A stretch of 64,000 nucleotides of DNA, taken from positions 1,729,455 to 1,793,454 of the forward strand of contig NZ_LR130760.1 in assembly GCF_900625095.1 (NCBI RefSeq), in the 5' to 3' direction. Shown here one piece after another: positions 29,511-38,309 of this stretch (position 1 is the first letter of the stretch; every line of letters starts with the position of its first letter). Source of the DNA: Acinetobacter ihumii. Its GTDB lineage: Bacteria > Pseudomonadota > Gammaproteobacteria > Pseudomonadales > Moraxellaceae. The position numbers and the translations under genes are program-made. A model generated the notes under the pieces. That model was not told the origin of the DNA. It did no database searches and worked only from the letters and a program-made list of their open reading frames with translations.

Positions 29511-31061
29511 ATGGGTACACCAATTGTCATTGCTAAAAAAACCACTGATATCCATCAGGATATTGTTTTACATTCAGAGTTTGCCAATCGTCACGGGTTG
29601 ATTGCAGGTGCAACGGGAACAGGCAAAACCATCACCTTAAAAGTCATGGCTGAAAATTTTTCCCGTATTGGCGTTCCTGTTTTTTTAGCCGATGCCAAAG
29701 GGGATGTATCCAGTATTGCCAAAGCAGGGAGTGACAATCCAAAATTTGATGCACGTATTCAATCGTTAGGCATAGACAGTATTGCTTTTGCAGCCTCACC
29801 GACCATTTTTTGGGATTTATTTGGTGAACAAGGCCATCCGATTCGTACCACAGTCTCTGAAATTGGTCCGCTACTTTTAGCACAAATGCTGAATTTAAAT
29901 GATACACAGGAAGGTGTGCTTTCTGCGGTATTTCGAATTGCTGATGATCAAGGCTTATTGCTGGTGGATTTTAAAGATTTAAAAGCCATGCTCAGTTATG
30001 TCAGTGAAAATGCTGCTGATTTAAAAGCAGAATATGGCAATTTATCCCCTGCTAGCTTAGGTGCCATCCAGCGTAATTTACTGGCTTTGGGTGATCAGGG
30101 CGGTGAACAGTTTTTTGGTGAACCCAGTTTAAATATTTTAGATTTTATCCAGACCGATAGCAATGGTCATGGCTACATCAATCTATTAGCTGCTGATAAA
30201 TTGATGAATACCCCCAAACTCTATGCGACTTTTTTACTGTGGATGCTTTCGGAGTTGTTTGAACAACTACCTGAAGTTGGTGATTTAGACAAACCGAAAC
30301 TAGTGTTTTTCTTTGATGAAGCACATTTGTTATTTGACAATGCCAGCCCTGCCCTACAGCAAAAAATTGAGCAAGTCGTTCGGCTGATTCGCTCCAAAGG
30401 CGTGGGGATTTATTTTATTAGCCAAAATCCACTCGATATACCAGAAGCAGTGTTAGGACAACTGGGCAATCGTGTTCAACATGCCTTACGTGCATTTACC
30501 CCCAAAGATCAAAAAGCAGTTAAGACCGCAGCCGAGACCTTTCGTGCTAATCCTGAATTTAAAGTCGACCAAGCCATTACTGAACTTGCAGTGGGTGAAG
30601 CACTGATTAGCTTTTTAGATGAACAAGGTACGCCGCAGATTGTAGAACGTGGCTGGATAATGCCGCCCTATTCGGCATTTAGTCCATTAAGTCCTGAAGA
30701 ACGCAAGGCATTTATGCAGCAGAGTATTGTGGCAGGTGTTTATGAACAAGCCGTTGATCGGGATAGTGCTTATGAAATGCTACAACGAAAAGTCAGCGAA
30801 AATGCGAATCAGCAACAACTAGAAGCTCAAGCTGCTGAACAAGCCAAACAACAGGAAGCTTTTGCAAAACAACAAGCCAAAGAACAGGAACGTCTAGCAC
30901 GAGAACAGCAAAAAGCCGATGAAAAAGCGCAACGAGAACGAGACAAACTGACGCAGGACGTGATTGGCACTTTTGCGAAAAGTGCTGCGCGAAGTCTAGG
31001 CGGCCCGACAGGACAAAAAATTGTTCGCGGCTTATTGGGTTCTTTGTTTGGTAAACGCTAA
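29511..31061 (+). CDS. HerA-like ATPase (DUF853 family)
   Basis: 516 residues. Walker A is in AGATGTGKT near residue 33, and Walker B in [13 protein letters not shown] near 270. Late motifs [22 protein letters not shown] resemble the sensor and arginine-finger region of HerA/FtsK-type ATPases. A Gln/Glu/Lys-rich coiled coil follows (about 420-485), then a Gly-rich tail. Proteins of this type are often called YjgR-like; their job is not known. The start ATG has AGGA eight bases upstream. Probably co-transcribed with the metC-like gene. Confidence 0.85.
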   Translation: MGTPIVIAKKTTDIHQDIVLHSEFANRHGLIAGATGTGKTITLKVMAENFSRIGVPVFLADAKGDVSSIAKAGSDNPKFDARIQSLGIDSIAFAASPTIFWDLFGEQGHPIRTTVSEIGPLLLAQMLNLNDTQEGVLSAVFRIADDQGLLLVDFKDLKAMLSYVSENAADLKAEYGNLSPASLGAIQRNLLALGDQGGEQFFGEPSLNILDFIQTDSNGHGYINLLAADKLMNTPKLYATFLLWMLSELFEQLPEVGDLDKPKLVFFFDEAHLLFDNASPALQQKIEQVVRLIRSKGVGIYFISQNPLDIPEAVLGQLGNRVQHALRAFTPKDQKAVKTAAETFRANPEFKVDQAITELAVGEALISFLDEQGTPQIVERGWIMPPYSAFSPLSPEERKAFMQQSIVAGVYEQAVDRDSAYEMLQRKVSENANQQQLEAQAAEQAKQQEAFAKQQAKEQERLAREQQKADEKAQRERDKLTQDVIGTFAKSAARSLGGPTGQKIVRGLLGSLFGKR

Positions 31062-31160
31062 CTCATTATTTATTAGACAGTAGGCTTCTTTAAACTTAAA
31101 GCACAAAGCTTTTCATTAAAGGTGCCTATTGACTTTGATTATTTTGTTTTAACCGATCAA

Positions 31161-31289
31161 TCAGTCTATGTATTGAAGCGCAGCCTCATTAGATGCCTGT
31201 CGATACGTCTTGAATACGGATCTGTCATATTGATTCGCGAGTAAAAAAATCATGAGTATTAAAGCCATAACTAAAATTTTATTGCGCAT
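31161..31289 (-). CDS. Possible 42-residue exported or membrane peptide
   Basis: A short frame starting MRNKILVMALILMIFLLANQ, with a positively charged start and a hydrophobic stretch, then a polar tail rich in Arg, Gln, Asn and Ala. AGGA lies seven bases ahead of the ATG. It occupies the gap between the HerA-like gene and the divergent LysR gene. No family is recognised. Confidence 0.45.
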   Translation of the reverse strand: MRNKILVMALILMIFLLANQYDRSVFKTYRQASNEAALQYID

Positions 31290-31383
31290 GCAATTGTCCT
31301 AACATTTTCTTAGGATTTAGCATATAAAAACTATTTGATCTGATCTAATATAGAAAAATCGCCTACCTATCTTATTTTTAGAT

Positions 31384-32283
31384 ATGTCTACTTTAAAGCA
31401 ATTCCACTATTTCATAACTATCGTAGAAACTGGAAGTTTCAGTGCCGCGTCAGCACAATTATTTATTGCTCAATCCGCTTTAAGTAGACAAATTATGTTG
31501 TTAGAAGATGAACTTGGCTTTTTAATTTTTGATCGGAGTGAGAAAAAAATAAAGTTAACTACTGCTGGCGATCAATTTTATCGAGATATCAAGAAACAAC
31601 TTTCTGCCCTTCATAATACAATTCTCTCTGCCCAGAATCTGGCTAAAGGTAAAGGACGTATCTTTAGAATTGCACATTCGAGTAGCGTCATACTCAATAA
31701 GGAAAAACTAAATCTATTTAAGCAGTTATGTGTTCAACATCAAATCGAGATTGAGATTGAAACGCTGGCTTCAGAATTACAAATTGAAGCGATCGAAAAT
31801 GGTAGCCTCGATATCGGATTTATCCGTCCACCTGTTTTAACTTCTCTCGAAAAACTAAATCATCAGATAATTTACAGCAGTCAACTTTGTGTTGCGATGT
31901 GCATGGAACAGGAACAATTCAACCCTCAAAAAGTGAAGCTAACTGATTTAAAAGATGTTCCTTTTGTTTCAATTCCACATGATGAGCGCGGAGGCTTAAG
32001 TTATCTCGCTGCCAATTTATGTTTAAGTCATGGTTTTTCACCAAAACCCGCCTTCATTCGTTCTAGAAAAATTAGCCAATTACAGTTAGTTTCTCAAAAT
32101 CTGGGCATATGCATTGTCCCCCAAGACTTTGAAAGTGTACTTCCTCACAACGTCCGTTTAATTGAACTCGACAATGAACCCTATTTTTCTTCTGTGGTGT
32201 TGTTGTGGAAGAAAGAAACTGATCCGCTACTTGAGCAGTGTGTTGACCATATACTCAAATATTTTTCCGATTCAAAGGTTTGA
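31384..32283 (+). CDS. LysR-family transcriptional regulator
   Basis: 299 residues. The N-terminal winged helix-turn-helix (FHYFITIVETGSFSAASAQL and LFIAQSALSRQIMLLEDELG) is typical, followed by a type 2 periplasmic-binding-like effector domain. The target is unknown; LysR genes often regulate a divergent neighbour, which here would be the 42-codon ORF, or act elsewhere. The gene is more AT-rich than its neighbours by eye. Confidence 0.9.
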   Translation: MSTLKQFHYFITIVETGSFSAASAQLFIAQSALSRQIMLLEDELGFLIFDRSEKKIKLTTAGDQFYRDIKKQLSALHNTILSAQNLAKGKGRIFRIAHSSSVILNKEKLNLFKQLCVQHQIEIEIETLASELQIEAIENGSLDIGFIRPPVLTSLEKLNHQIIYSSQLCVAMCMEQEQFNPQKVKLTDLKDVPFVSIPHDERGGLSYLAANLCLSHGFSPKPAFIRSRKISQLQLVSQNLGICIVPQDFESVLPHNVRLIELDNEPYFSSVVLLWKKETDPLLEQCVDHILKYFSDSKV

Positions 32284-32295
32284 ATGAAAGAGTTA

Positions 32296-32318
32296 AAGAT
32301 ATATTGCAAATACACTTT
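32296..32318. promoter_or_regulatory. NsrR-like operator 1
   Basis: A 23-base site with arms AAGATATATTG and AAATACACTTT around one base, resembling the AAGATGCATTT-n-AAATGCATCTT dyad recognised by NsrR. It lies upstream of the globin gene and directly before a second, better copy. Confidence 0.55.
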
Positions 32319-32320
32319 AT

Positions 32321-32343
32321 AAAATGTATTTTAAATATATCTT
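32321..32343. promoter_or_regulatory. NsrR-like operator 2
   Basis: Arms AAAATGTATTT and AAATATATCTT around one T; each arm matches 9 of 11 positions of the NsrR half-site. It ends 24 bases before the globin start codon, a position suited to blocking transcription. Together with operator 1 it makes a larger nested inverted repeat. Confidence 0.7.
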
Positions 32344-32367
32344 ATAAGCCAGATCACAGGTCTCGCC

Positions 32368-33135
32368 ATGACACCACAACAAATCGAACTCGTAAAATCA
32401 ACTGTCCCTGTACTACGCGAACACGGCGTGACGCTCACCAGTTACTTTTATCATCGCATGCTCAATAATCATCCTGAGTTGAAAAATGTGTTTAATCTGG
32501 ATCATCAAACGACAGGACGTCAACCACGTGCCCTAGCCGCAGCAGTTTTAGCTTATGCAGAATTTATTGAAACACCTGAAAAATTAGCCAAAGCAGTTGA
32601 ACATATAACAAACAAACATGTCAGCCTGAATATTCAACCCGAACAATATGCAATTGTGGGTGAAAACTTATTGCACTCGATCAGTGAAGTTTTAAATGTT
32701 CCCTTTGAATCGGATTTAATCGAAGCATGGAAGCAGGCATATTTAAAATTAGCGGATATTTTGATTGGGGTTGAACAACAAAAATATGATCAGTTGGCTG
32801 CACAAAATGGTGGTTGGGCGGGCTGGCGTAATTTTAAGATTGTTTCAATTGAACAACAGCCTGAAGGTAAATTTTTCATCATTTCCGCAGCCGATCAGCA
32901 GCTCATTCCTGTTGCAAAATCTGGTGAATACATCTCGGTCAAAGTGCATGTTCCAGCTAAAGGTATTGATCAGCCCCAACAATTTATATTTAGCTCGGTT
33001 CAAGACACAGCTCAACAATATGGTTTCTTGGTCAAATCACAACCTGAACATAGCGAGTACGATGTCGCCAATATTCTGTTAACTCACTATCGAGTGGGTG
33101 ACGAATTGGCTGTTTCTGCCCCACTCAAGGGCTAA
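32368..33135 (+). CDS. Shortened flavohemoglobin (Hmp-like globin with partial FAD domain)
   Basis: 255 residues, compared with about 400 for Hmp. The globin domain (1-140) is complete: the B10 Tyr in TSYFYHRML, the proximal His in NKHVSLNIQPEQYAIVGENLL and the GGWAGWR hinge. The following FAD domain keeps SGEYISVKV, but the canonical RQYS flavin motif reads QQFI followed by F and S. The protein stops at VGDELAVSAPLKG, where Hmp continues into the rest of the reductase. The NAD(P)-binding domain is absent. It may act as a nitric-oxide-binding globin without its own reductase, or be decaying. NsrR-like operators precede it and nsrR follows. Confidence 0.8.
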   Translation: MTPQQIELVKSTVPVLREHGVTLTSYFYHRMLNNHPELKNVFNLDHQTTGRQPRALAAAVLAYAEFIETPEKLAKAVEHITNKHVSLNIQPEQYAIVGENLLHSISEVLNVPFESDLIEAWKQAYLKLADILIGVEQQKYDQLAAQNGGWAGWRNFKIVSIEQQPEGKFFIISAADQQLIPVAKSGEYISVKVHVPAKGIDQPQQFIFSSVQDTAQQYGFLVKSQPEHSEYDVANILLTHYRVGDELAVSAPLKG

Positions 33136-33248
33136 GCTGAATGCATAGAGACTCCTGAAGTCAGCTTTGATTGATGCAGGTCTGGAGTTTCCTTCGGGAA
33201 ACTTTCAGGCTAAGATGATCTTGATAGATTTCTGGTATTTAGCTCAAC

Positions 33249-33689
33249 ATGCAACTCAATAAATTTACCGATTATGCTTTACGTATATTAATGTACATTT
33301 CACGCCCCCATGAAATGCCATATACCATTGCAGAAATCGCCCAGGATTTGCATGTGTCTCAAAATCATTTGGTCAAAATTGTACATTTTATGGGAAAACA
33401 AAAATGGATTTTAACCACGCGTGGGAAAGGTGGTGGGATCCGATTAAACCCTCAAACACTCGAATTAACATTGGGTCATCTTGTGCGTATTTTACAAGGG
33501 GATCAACAAATCGTGGAATGTCATAATCCTCCCTGTGTTTTACGCGTAAATTGTGGCTTAAAAGGAATTTTGGATCAGGCGTTACACAGCTTTTATCAGT
33601 CACTTGATCAATATACGCTGGCAGATGCTTTAGCCACACCTGCCACTTTTTCAACTCATTCTCCAATTGAATTGCTCAATATAAATTGA
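33249..33689 (+). CDS. nsrR: Nitric-oxide-sensing Rrf2-family repressor NsrR
   Basis: 146 residues. The winged helix (FTDYALRILMYIS, DLHVSQNHLVKIVHFM, TRGKGGGIRL) is Rrf2 type. Three cysteines in ECHNPPCVLRVNC have the C-x4-C-x5-C spacing of the iron-sulfur ligands in Escherichia coli NsrR. NsrR loses its cluster on reaction with nitric oxide and releases its operators. Two matching operators stand ahead of the adjacent globin gene, which supports the assignment. Confidence 0.9.
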   Translation: MQLNKFTDYALRILMYISRPHEMPYTIAEIAQDLHVSQNHLVKIVHFMGKQKWILTTRGKGGGIRLNPQTLELTLGHLVRILQGDQQIVECHNPPCVLRVNCGLKGILDQALHSFYQSLDQYTLADALATPATFSTHSPIELLNIN

Positions 33690-33780
33690 TAGCTTGAACG
33701 TGTTGATTTTAAAATTCGCGTGAATCGATCTCATCCTTTATAATGTGTTTTGTATCTTCACATTGTAAAAGTTAAGCTCT

Positions 33781-34605
33781 ATGCATCGCTATGCGAAATC
33801 CAAAGACACCAAGGCCAAACTCGCACCCAAACAAAAAATTAGTTATGAGAAAAAGGCTGATCCTGCAATTACTGAATATGCAGTGAAATCCCTGAATTGG
33901 CTGCGTAAAGCTGAGTTTCTAATGAGTGCACCCAAGCTCGCACTCTGTGTTGAAGATACAGGCTATGAAATTGCCTTTGCTGGTCGCTCTAATGCCGGAA
34001 AGTCAAGTGCCATCAACACTTTAACCAATCAAAAACAACTGGCTCGTGCATCAAAAAAACCGGGACGCACCCAGATGATTAACTTTTTTAGTCTGGGCAA
34101 TCCTAATCAACGTCTGGTCGATTTACCCGGTTACGGTTATGCCGCCGTTCCTGAAGATATGAAACGAGTCTGGCAAAAAGAATTAGAAAATTACTTGATC
34201 CATCGCCAAAGTTTACAAGGTTTGGTATTGCTCATGGATATTCGCCATCCGTTACAGCATTTCGACACCATGATGCTGGAATGGGCACATTCGCGTAAAC
34301 TGTTTGTGCATATCTTATTGACCAAAGCAGACAAATTAAATCGTGGGCCTGCCAATAAAGCCTTGTTAGACGTTAAACAACAACTCAAGAAAATGAAACT
34401 GAATTTTTCGATTCAGTTATTTTCATCCTTAAATAAACAAGGTTTGGAAGAACTCGCCAGCGTGATGGCAGGACGTTTAAATTACACGCTAGACCATGAG
34501 CCAGAATTTGATTTAACCCAGATTGCAGAAGCCAGTGAAGATGATGTGGATGATGATCTTGCCACTGACCTAGAGAATCATGAGATTGATCAAAAAATAG
34601 ATTAA
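33781..34605 (+). CDS. engB: Ribosome biogenesis GTPase EngB (YihA/YsxC)
   Basis: 274 residues. GTPase motifs: G1 GRSNAGKS near 67-74, G3 DLPGYG, G4 TKAD. EngB acts in 50S assembly. The protein is longer than Escherichia coli YihA (about 210), with a basic N-terminal extension of some 40 residues and an acidic tail ([16 protein letters not shown]). A TATAAT sequence at 33739-33744 may be its minus 10 element. Confidence 0.93.
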   Translation: MHRYAKSKDTKAKLAPKQKISYEKKADPAITEYAVKSLNWLRKAEFLMSAPKLALCVEDTGYEIAFAGRSNAGKSSAINTLTNQKQLARASKKPGRTQMINFFSLGNPNQRLVDLPGYGYAAVPEDMKRVWQKELENYLIHRQSLQGLVLLMDIRHPLQHFDTMMLEWAHSRKLFVHILLTKADKLNRGPANKALLDVKQQLKKMKLNFSIQLFSSLNKQGLEELASVMAGRLNYTLDHEPEFDLTQIAEASEDDVDDDLATDLENHEIDQKID

Positions 34606-34646
34606 TCCAACTGAATTTGTATCATTTCATCACCTATTGACAATGG

Positions 34647-34686
34647 AATGTCCCGTATTGCAAAGAAAAATACAGGGGCATTTTTT
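34647..34686 (+). terminator. Terminator of engB
   Basis: AATGTCCC pairs with GGGGCATT (one wobble), extended by a TATT/AATA helix, and a T run follows. It lies 41 bases after the engB stop. Confidence 0.85.
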
Positions 34687-34738
34687 ATACTCAAAAAAAC
34701 AGCCAATCGTTCTCAGATGAACGTCTTAAGGTAAACCT

Positions 34739-35683
34739 ATGAGTATTTTGTCTTTTTTAAAGCGTCAATTGCCTGGCTCTTCCATTGATTATCGTATTCA
34801 GCCACGTAAAGTAAAATTTGACTGGAAAGAAACCCCTGTTGATTGGATTCCCGAGCAGCCTTTTGCCAGTTATTTCATCAATGAAATTAATAATATTTTG
34901 CCCGCAGGCGAGTTCTGGTTTTGTCGTTTATATAACAAAGTCCTTCCGCAAATTAGCGATGAAAAATTAAAACAGGATGTGCAGGCGTTTATTCGTCAGG
35001 AAGCCATGCATGCCAATGCCCATACCTCAGCAAATAAAGAATATCTATCCGCGCGCCAGATCGATATTCAACGTAACTTAGACATTATGAATTTTTTATT
35101 CACTAAGCTACTTGCTGATCAGCCACTGGATTATGAAGTTCCTAAAGTACTGGAAAAACAATGGGACTTATTTCGTTTAGGCGTCATTGCTACGGTAGAA
35201 CATATGACCTGTGTACTGGGGAAATATGCACTTTATAATGAAAAATGGCATGCATTGGGTGCTGACCCTGAAATGATCGACCTGATCAAATGGCACGGCG
35301 CAGAAGAAATAGAACATCGTACGGTGGCTTTTGATTTATATCGCCATTTGGGTGGCGGCTATATTGCGCGTTATTATTTGAGTGTGATTGTGATTGCAGT
35401 GGTGCTTGGTTTATGGGTGGATGGCGCTGCTCATATTATGAAACAAGACCCACGTTTTGCAGATAAAAATCCAAGTTTATGGCGACCTTGGGTCTGGTTG
35501 GAATGGTATAAACAAGGGCGAAAAGACAACCAGATTTTACCAAATCCAATCTGGTTAGTCGCACAGCAAATTGATTATTTAATGCCATGGTATGATCCAG
35601 TCAAAGAAGGAAGCACTGAAGATGCGGTTCGCTATCTGAATCAGTCACCTGCGGCAAAACGTGCATTACTCAACGCAGCATAA
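34739..35683 (+). CDS. Metal-dependent hydrolase-like protein (PF10118 type)
   Basis: 314 residues with Glu and His residues in helical segments suited to metal binding: QEAMHANAHT near 97-106, TVEHMTC near 152, and HGAEEIEHRTVAFD near 185. The family is annotated only as predicted metal-dependent hydrolase; the motif arrangement also recalls ferritin-like di-iron proteins. One transmembrane helix (YYLSVIVIAVVLGLWVDGA) lies near 218-236. It is a single-gene unit with its own terminator. Confidence 0.75.
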   Translation: MSILSFLKRQLPGSSIDYRIQPRKVKFDWKETPVDWIPEQPFASYFINEINNILPAGEFWFCRLYNKVLPQISDEKLKQDVQAFIRQEAMHANAHTSANKEYLSARQIDIQRNLDIMNFLFTKLLADQPLDYEVPKVLEKQWDLFRLGVIATVEHMTCVLGKYALYNEKWHALGADPEMIDLIKWHGAEEIEHRTVAFDLYRHLGGGYIARYYLSVIVIAVVLGLWVDGAAHIMKQDPRFADKNPSLWRPWVWLEWYKQGRKDNQILPNPIWLVAQQIDYLMPWYDPVKEGSTEDAVRYLNQSPAAKRALLNAA

Positions 35684-35707
35684 CACCGCAAAACTTCATC
35701 TTCACAG

Positions 35708-35739
35708 AAGCAAAAGTGATACATCGCTTTTGCTTTTTT
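35708..35739 (+). terminator. Terminator of the hydrolase-like gene
   Basis: Perfect 9-bp stem AAGCAAAAG/CTTTTGCTT followed by T residues, 25 bases after the stop codon. Confidence 0.9.
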
Positions 35740-35780
35740 GATTGAAGTGAACTACAACTCATTTTTTATGTTTGATGGAT

Positions 35781-37019
35781 TTAATCTATGTCCTTGGCTT
35801 GGGTATAGCGGTCGACCACCACACTAATCATCATATCCCCTTGTACATTGACTACAGTACGCACGGTATCCAAAAGACGATCTATCGGCAGTAAAATCGC
35901 AATTGCCTCAGCAGGCAAGCCTACTGACTGTAATACCATGATCATAGTCACCATGCCCGCACTCGGAATGCCAGGTGCTCCGAGTGATGCAATCATCGCA
36001 GTCAAACACACGATCAGTTGCTGAGTCAGGGTTAAATCCATTCCAACTAAATTGGCAATAAATAAAGCGGCGGCGGCTTCGTAAAGTGCCGTCCCATCCA
36101 TGTTGAGTTGTGTGCCAAGCGGAATTACGAAGCCCGCCGTTTGGGGACGAACTTTCAGGTTTTCCTGAGCACATTTCATACTGAGTGGCATGGTGGCTGA
36201 ACTGGAACTGGTGGCGAAAGCTGTAATCAGTGCCAAACGTGTTCCTTTAAAAAAGGTCACTGGATTCATTTTGCCAAATATCCAGAGTAATAGCGGCAAG
36301 ACCACTGCACCATGGAAAATCGTAGTTCCCGTGACCACTAAGGCAAATTCAGCCAGACTCCCTAAAATTTTTAAATCTTCAGTTGCAATCAACTTAGCAA
36401 GTAAAGCCAAAATCCCCAACGGAGCGAGCTTCATAACCCAACCCACCAGCATCATCATAATGTCAAAAAATTGAAGACTCAGCACACGCACAGACTGAAA
36501 ACGATCTCCACCTTTAATCAGAGCTGCCCCGACAAATAAGGCGAATACCACCACGGCCAGCACATTGCCATCACTAAATGCTTTGAATGGATTAATCAGG
36601 GTATTTTGAATAAAATTAGTAAAAAAAGCTGAAGGCGATAACTGATCTGGGGCTTGATGATTACTCATGGCATCGCTAAAAATAGAGATGTCCATGCCTT
36701 TACCAACCCCAAACAAGTGCGCACAGCTAATCCCCAAAATCAGTGCCAAGGTTGTAGTGGTCAAACAGCACAGCGCGGTAATTTTCCAAACTCGTCCAAA
36801 TTGACCACTGGCTTGTAAATTAGAAACGCCAACCACAATCGAAGAAAAAATTAGAGGAATGAGCAGCATTTTTAGCAAGCCAATAAAAATGCTACTCACG
36901 ATGCCCAAGCCATAAATACTATGATCAAAAAAAGCCGTGTCTGGGTAAAGATTTAATAAACAACCAAAGGCAATACCCAATATCGCTGCAACTAGAATCT
37001 GCGTGTTTAAACTCATCAT
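35781..37019 (-). CDS. Dicarboxylate/amino acid:cation symporter (DAACS family)
   Basis: 412 residues with eight or more hydrophobic helices. The family signatures are present: the serine-rich hairpin SSSSATMPLSMKCA, NMDGTALYEAAAALFIAN in the seventh helix, and the second hairpin GAPGIPSAGMVTM. Members import glutamate, aspartate or C4-dicarboxylates with H+ or Na+. Two adjacent ATG codons at 37019 and 37016 are the likely starts; a GTG ten codons upstream is less likely. Substrate is not decided by sequence. Confidence 0.9.
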   Translation of the reverse strand: MMSLNTQILVAAILGIAFGCLLNLYPDTAFFDHSIYGLGIVSSIFIGLLKMLLIPLIFSSIVVGVSNLQASGQFGRVWKITALCCLTTTTLALILGISCAHLFGVGKGMDISIFSDAMSNHQAPDQLSPSAFFTNFIQNTLINPFKAFSDGNVLAVVVFALFVGAALIKGGDRFQSVRVLSLQFFDIMMMLVGWVMKLAPLGILALLAKLIATEDLKILGSLAEFALVVTGTTIFHGAVVLPLLLWIFGKMNPVTFFKGTRLALITAFATSSSSATMPLSMKCAQENLKVRPQTAGFVIPLGTQLNMDGTALYEAAAALFIANLVGMDLTLTQQLIVCLTAMIASLGAPGIPSAGMVTMIMVLQSVGLPAEAIAILLPIDRLLDTVRTVVNVQGDMMISVVVDRYTQAKDID

Positions 37020-37104
37020 GATCGTTTCATGTTTTTTGATTTTTTTCACTATGACACGAGTTATATTCAGAATCGAATTATTTTTTTAAGCAATCGACTT
37101 ATCA

Positions 37105-37133
37105 AAAATCTAAAAGCCGCATGATTGCGGCTT
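37105..37133 (-). terminator. Terminator of tesB
   Basis: On the minus strand AAGCCGCA and TGCGGCTT form an 8-bp stem with loop ATCA, followed by TTAGATTTTTG. It lies 18 bases beyond the tesB stop. Confidence 0.8.
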
Positions 37134-37150
37134 AAAATGTTTAAATTCAA

Positions 37151-38026
37151 TTATTGGTTGTTGGCAATTTCACGCAGTCGTATCAACCCTTCTTGCGTCG
37201 TACTACAAACCAACTGACCATGTTGCCACATGCGACCAAAATTTAGTCCACGCGAATTAGCGGTAACTGTGGCTTCCATATCGTAGAGCATCCACTCATC
37301 CGCCCGTACAGCACGATGGAAATAAATCGCATGATCGATACTTGCACATTGCAGACTAGGAGAAATATAGCTTAAACCATGCGGCTTTAAAGACGTCGTC
37401 ATTAAAGTAAAGTCTGAATAGAACGCGACAATCGCCTGATGTAAAGACTGATCATCCAGATGTTCAGGAATACGGTCATGGGTTCTTAAATAATGGGCAT
37501 TGCTTGGTGCTTGTGGCTGCGGTTGAAACGGATTGATCGGATCAATCGGACGGATTTCAACATGTCGATCACGCATAAAACTGGCACGTACATTTTCAGG
37601 TAGAAAATTGACCAAGCCTTCTTTCAGTTCATTTTCTGATTTGAGCTCTTCGGGTGCCGGATAGTCAGGTTCTTCAGGCTGATAATTTAAACCATCCTCT
37701 GGATAGGCAAAAGACACCATTGCAGAAAAAATCTTACGTCCATGCTGAATGGCATGCACCTGCCGACTGGCGAAACTACGTCCGTCACGCAATGGCTCCA
37801 CTTCATAAATAATCGGTGCATTGACATCACCCCCGTAGAGGAAATAAGCATGTAGCGAATGCGCAGGACGATCTGTTGTATAAGATGCAGCACGTAGAGC
37901 TTGCCCCAGAACCTGTCCACCGAATACGCGTTTACCTACCAGATTTCGGCTCATACCGCGGTATAAATTCTCTTCAAGCTTTTCAAGGGATAAAAGCTCG
38001 ACCAGCTCCTGAGTCAATGTATTCAT
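37151..38026 (-). CDS. tesB: Acyl-CoA thioesterase II
   Basis: 291 residues forming a double hot-dog thioesterase. Landmarks: RNLVGKRVFGGQVLGQALRAA near 25-45, RPAHSLHAYFLYGGD near 53, and SLQCASIDHAIYFHRAVRADEW toward the end, which includes the catalytic Asp region of TesB. It releases free fatty acids from acyl-CoA. Divergent from plsB. Confidence 0.93.
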   Translation of the reverse strand: MNTLTQELVELLSLEKLEENLYRGMSRNLVGKRVFGGQVLGQALRAASYTTDRPAHSLHAYFLYGGDVNAPIIYEVEPLRDGRSFASRQVHAIQHGRKIFSAMVSFAYPEDGLNYQPEEPDYPAPEELKSENELKEGLVNFLPENVRASFMRDRHVEIRPIDPINPFQPQPQAPSNAHYLRTHDRIPEHLDDQSLHQAIVAFYSDFTLMTTSLKPHGLSYISPSLQCASIDHAIYFHRAVRADEWMLYDMEATVTANSRGLNFGRMWQHGQLVCSTTQEGLIRLREIANNQ

Positions 38027-38165
38027 GGGCTACCTATTAAAATGTCGGCAATTTAAAATCGATATAACTGCGAACTATAGAACAAATTTAGTGTATTTTT
38101 CCATAAATTCAGAGCATCACGATATAGATTTGCTGACTATCATGTCACATTTTTAAATTGCCATT

Positions 38166-38186
38166 CGTATTAAAAATACGTTTTTT
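38166..38186 (+). terminator. Terminator-like hairpin in the plsB leader region
   Basis: CGTATT and AATACG form a 6-bp stem around AAA, followed by six T on the plus strand. No plus-strand gene precedes it, so it could end a short RNA or act in the plsB leader. Confidence 0.4.
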
Positions 38187-38309
38187 AACGATAAACACTG
38201 GCGTAGTTCATTCAATTATCAGAAAATAGCCCATTGTTTTTCACATCAATTCGCAAACGCATTTTCCATCCCAGCCGATGGATGCATTGTTGTATGAGTA
38301 GGAGTTGTT

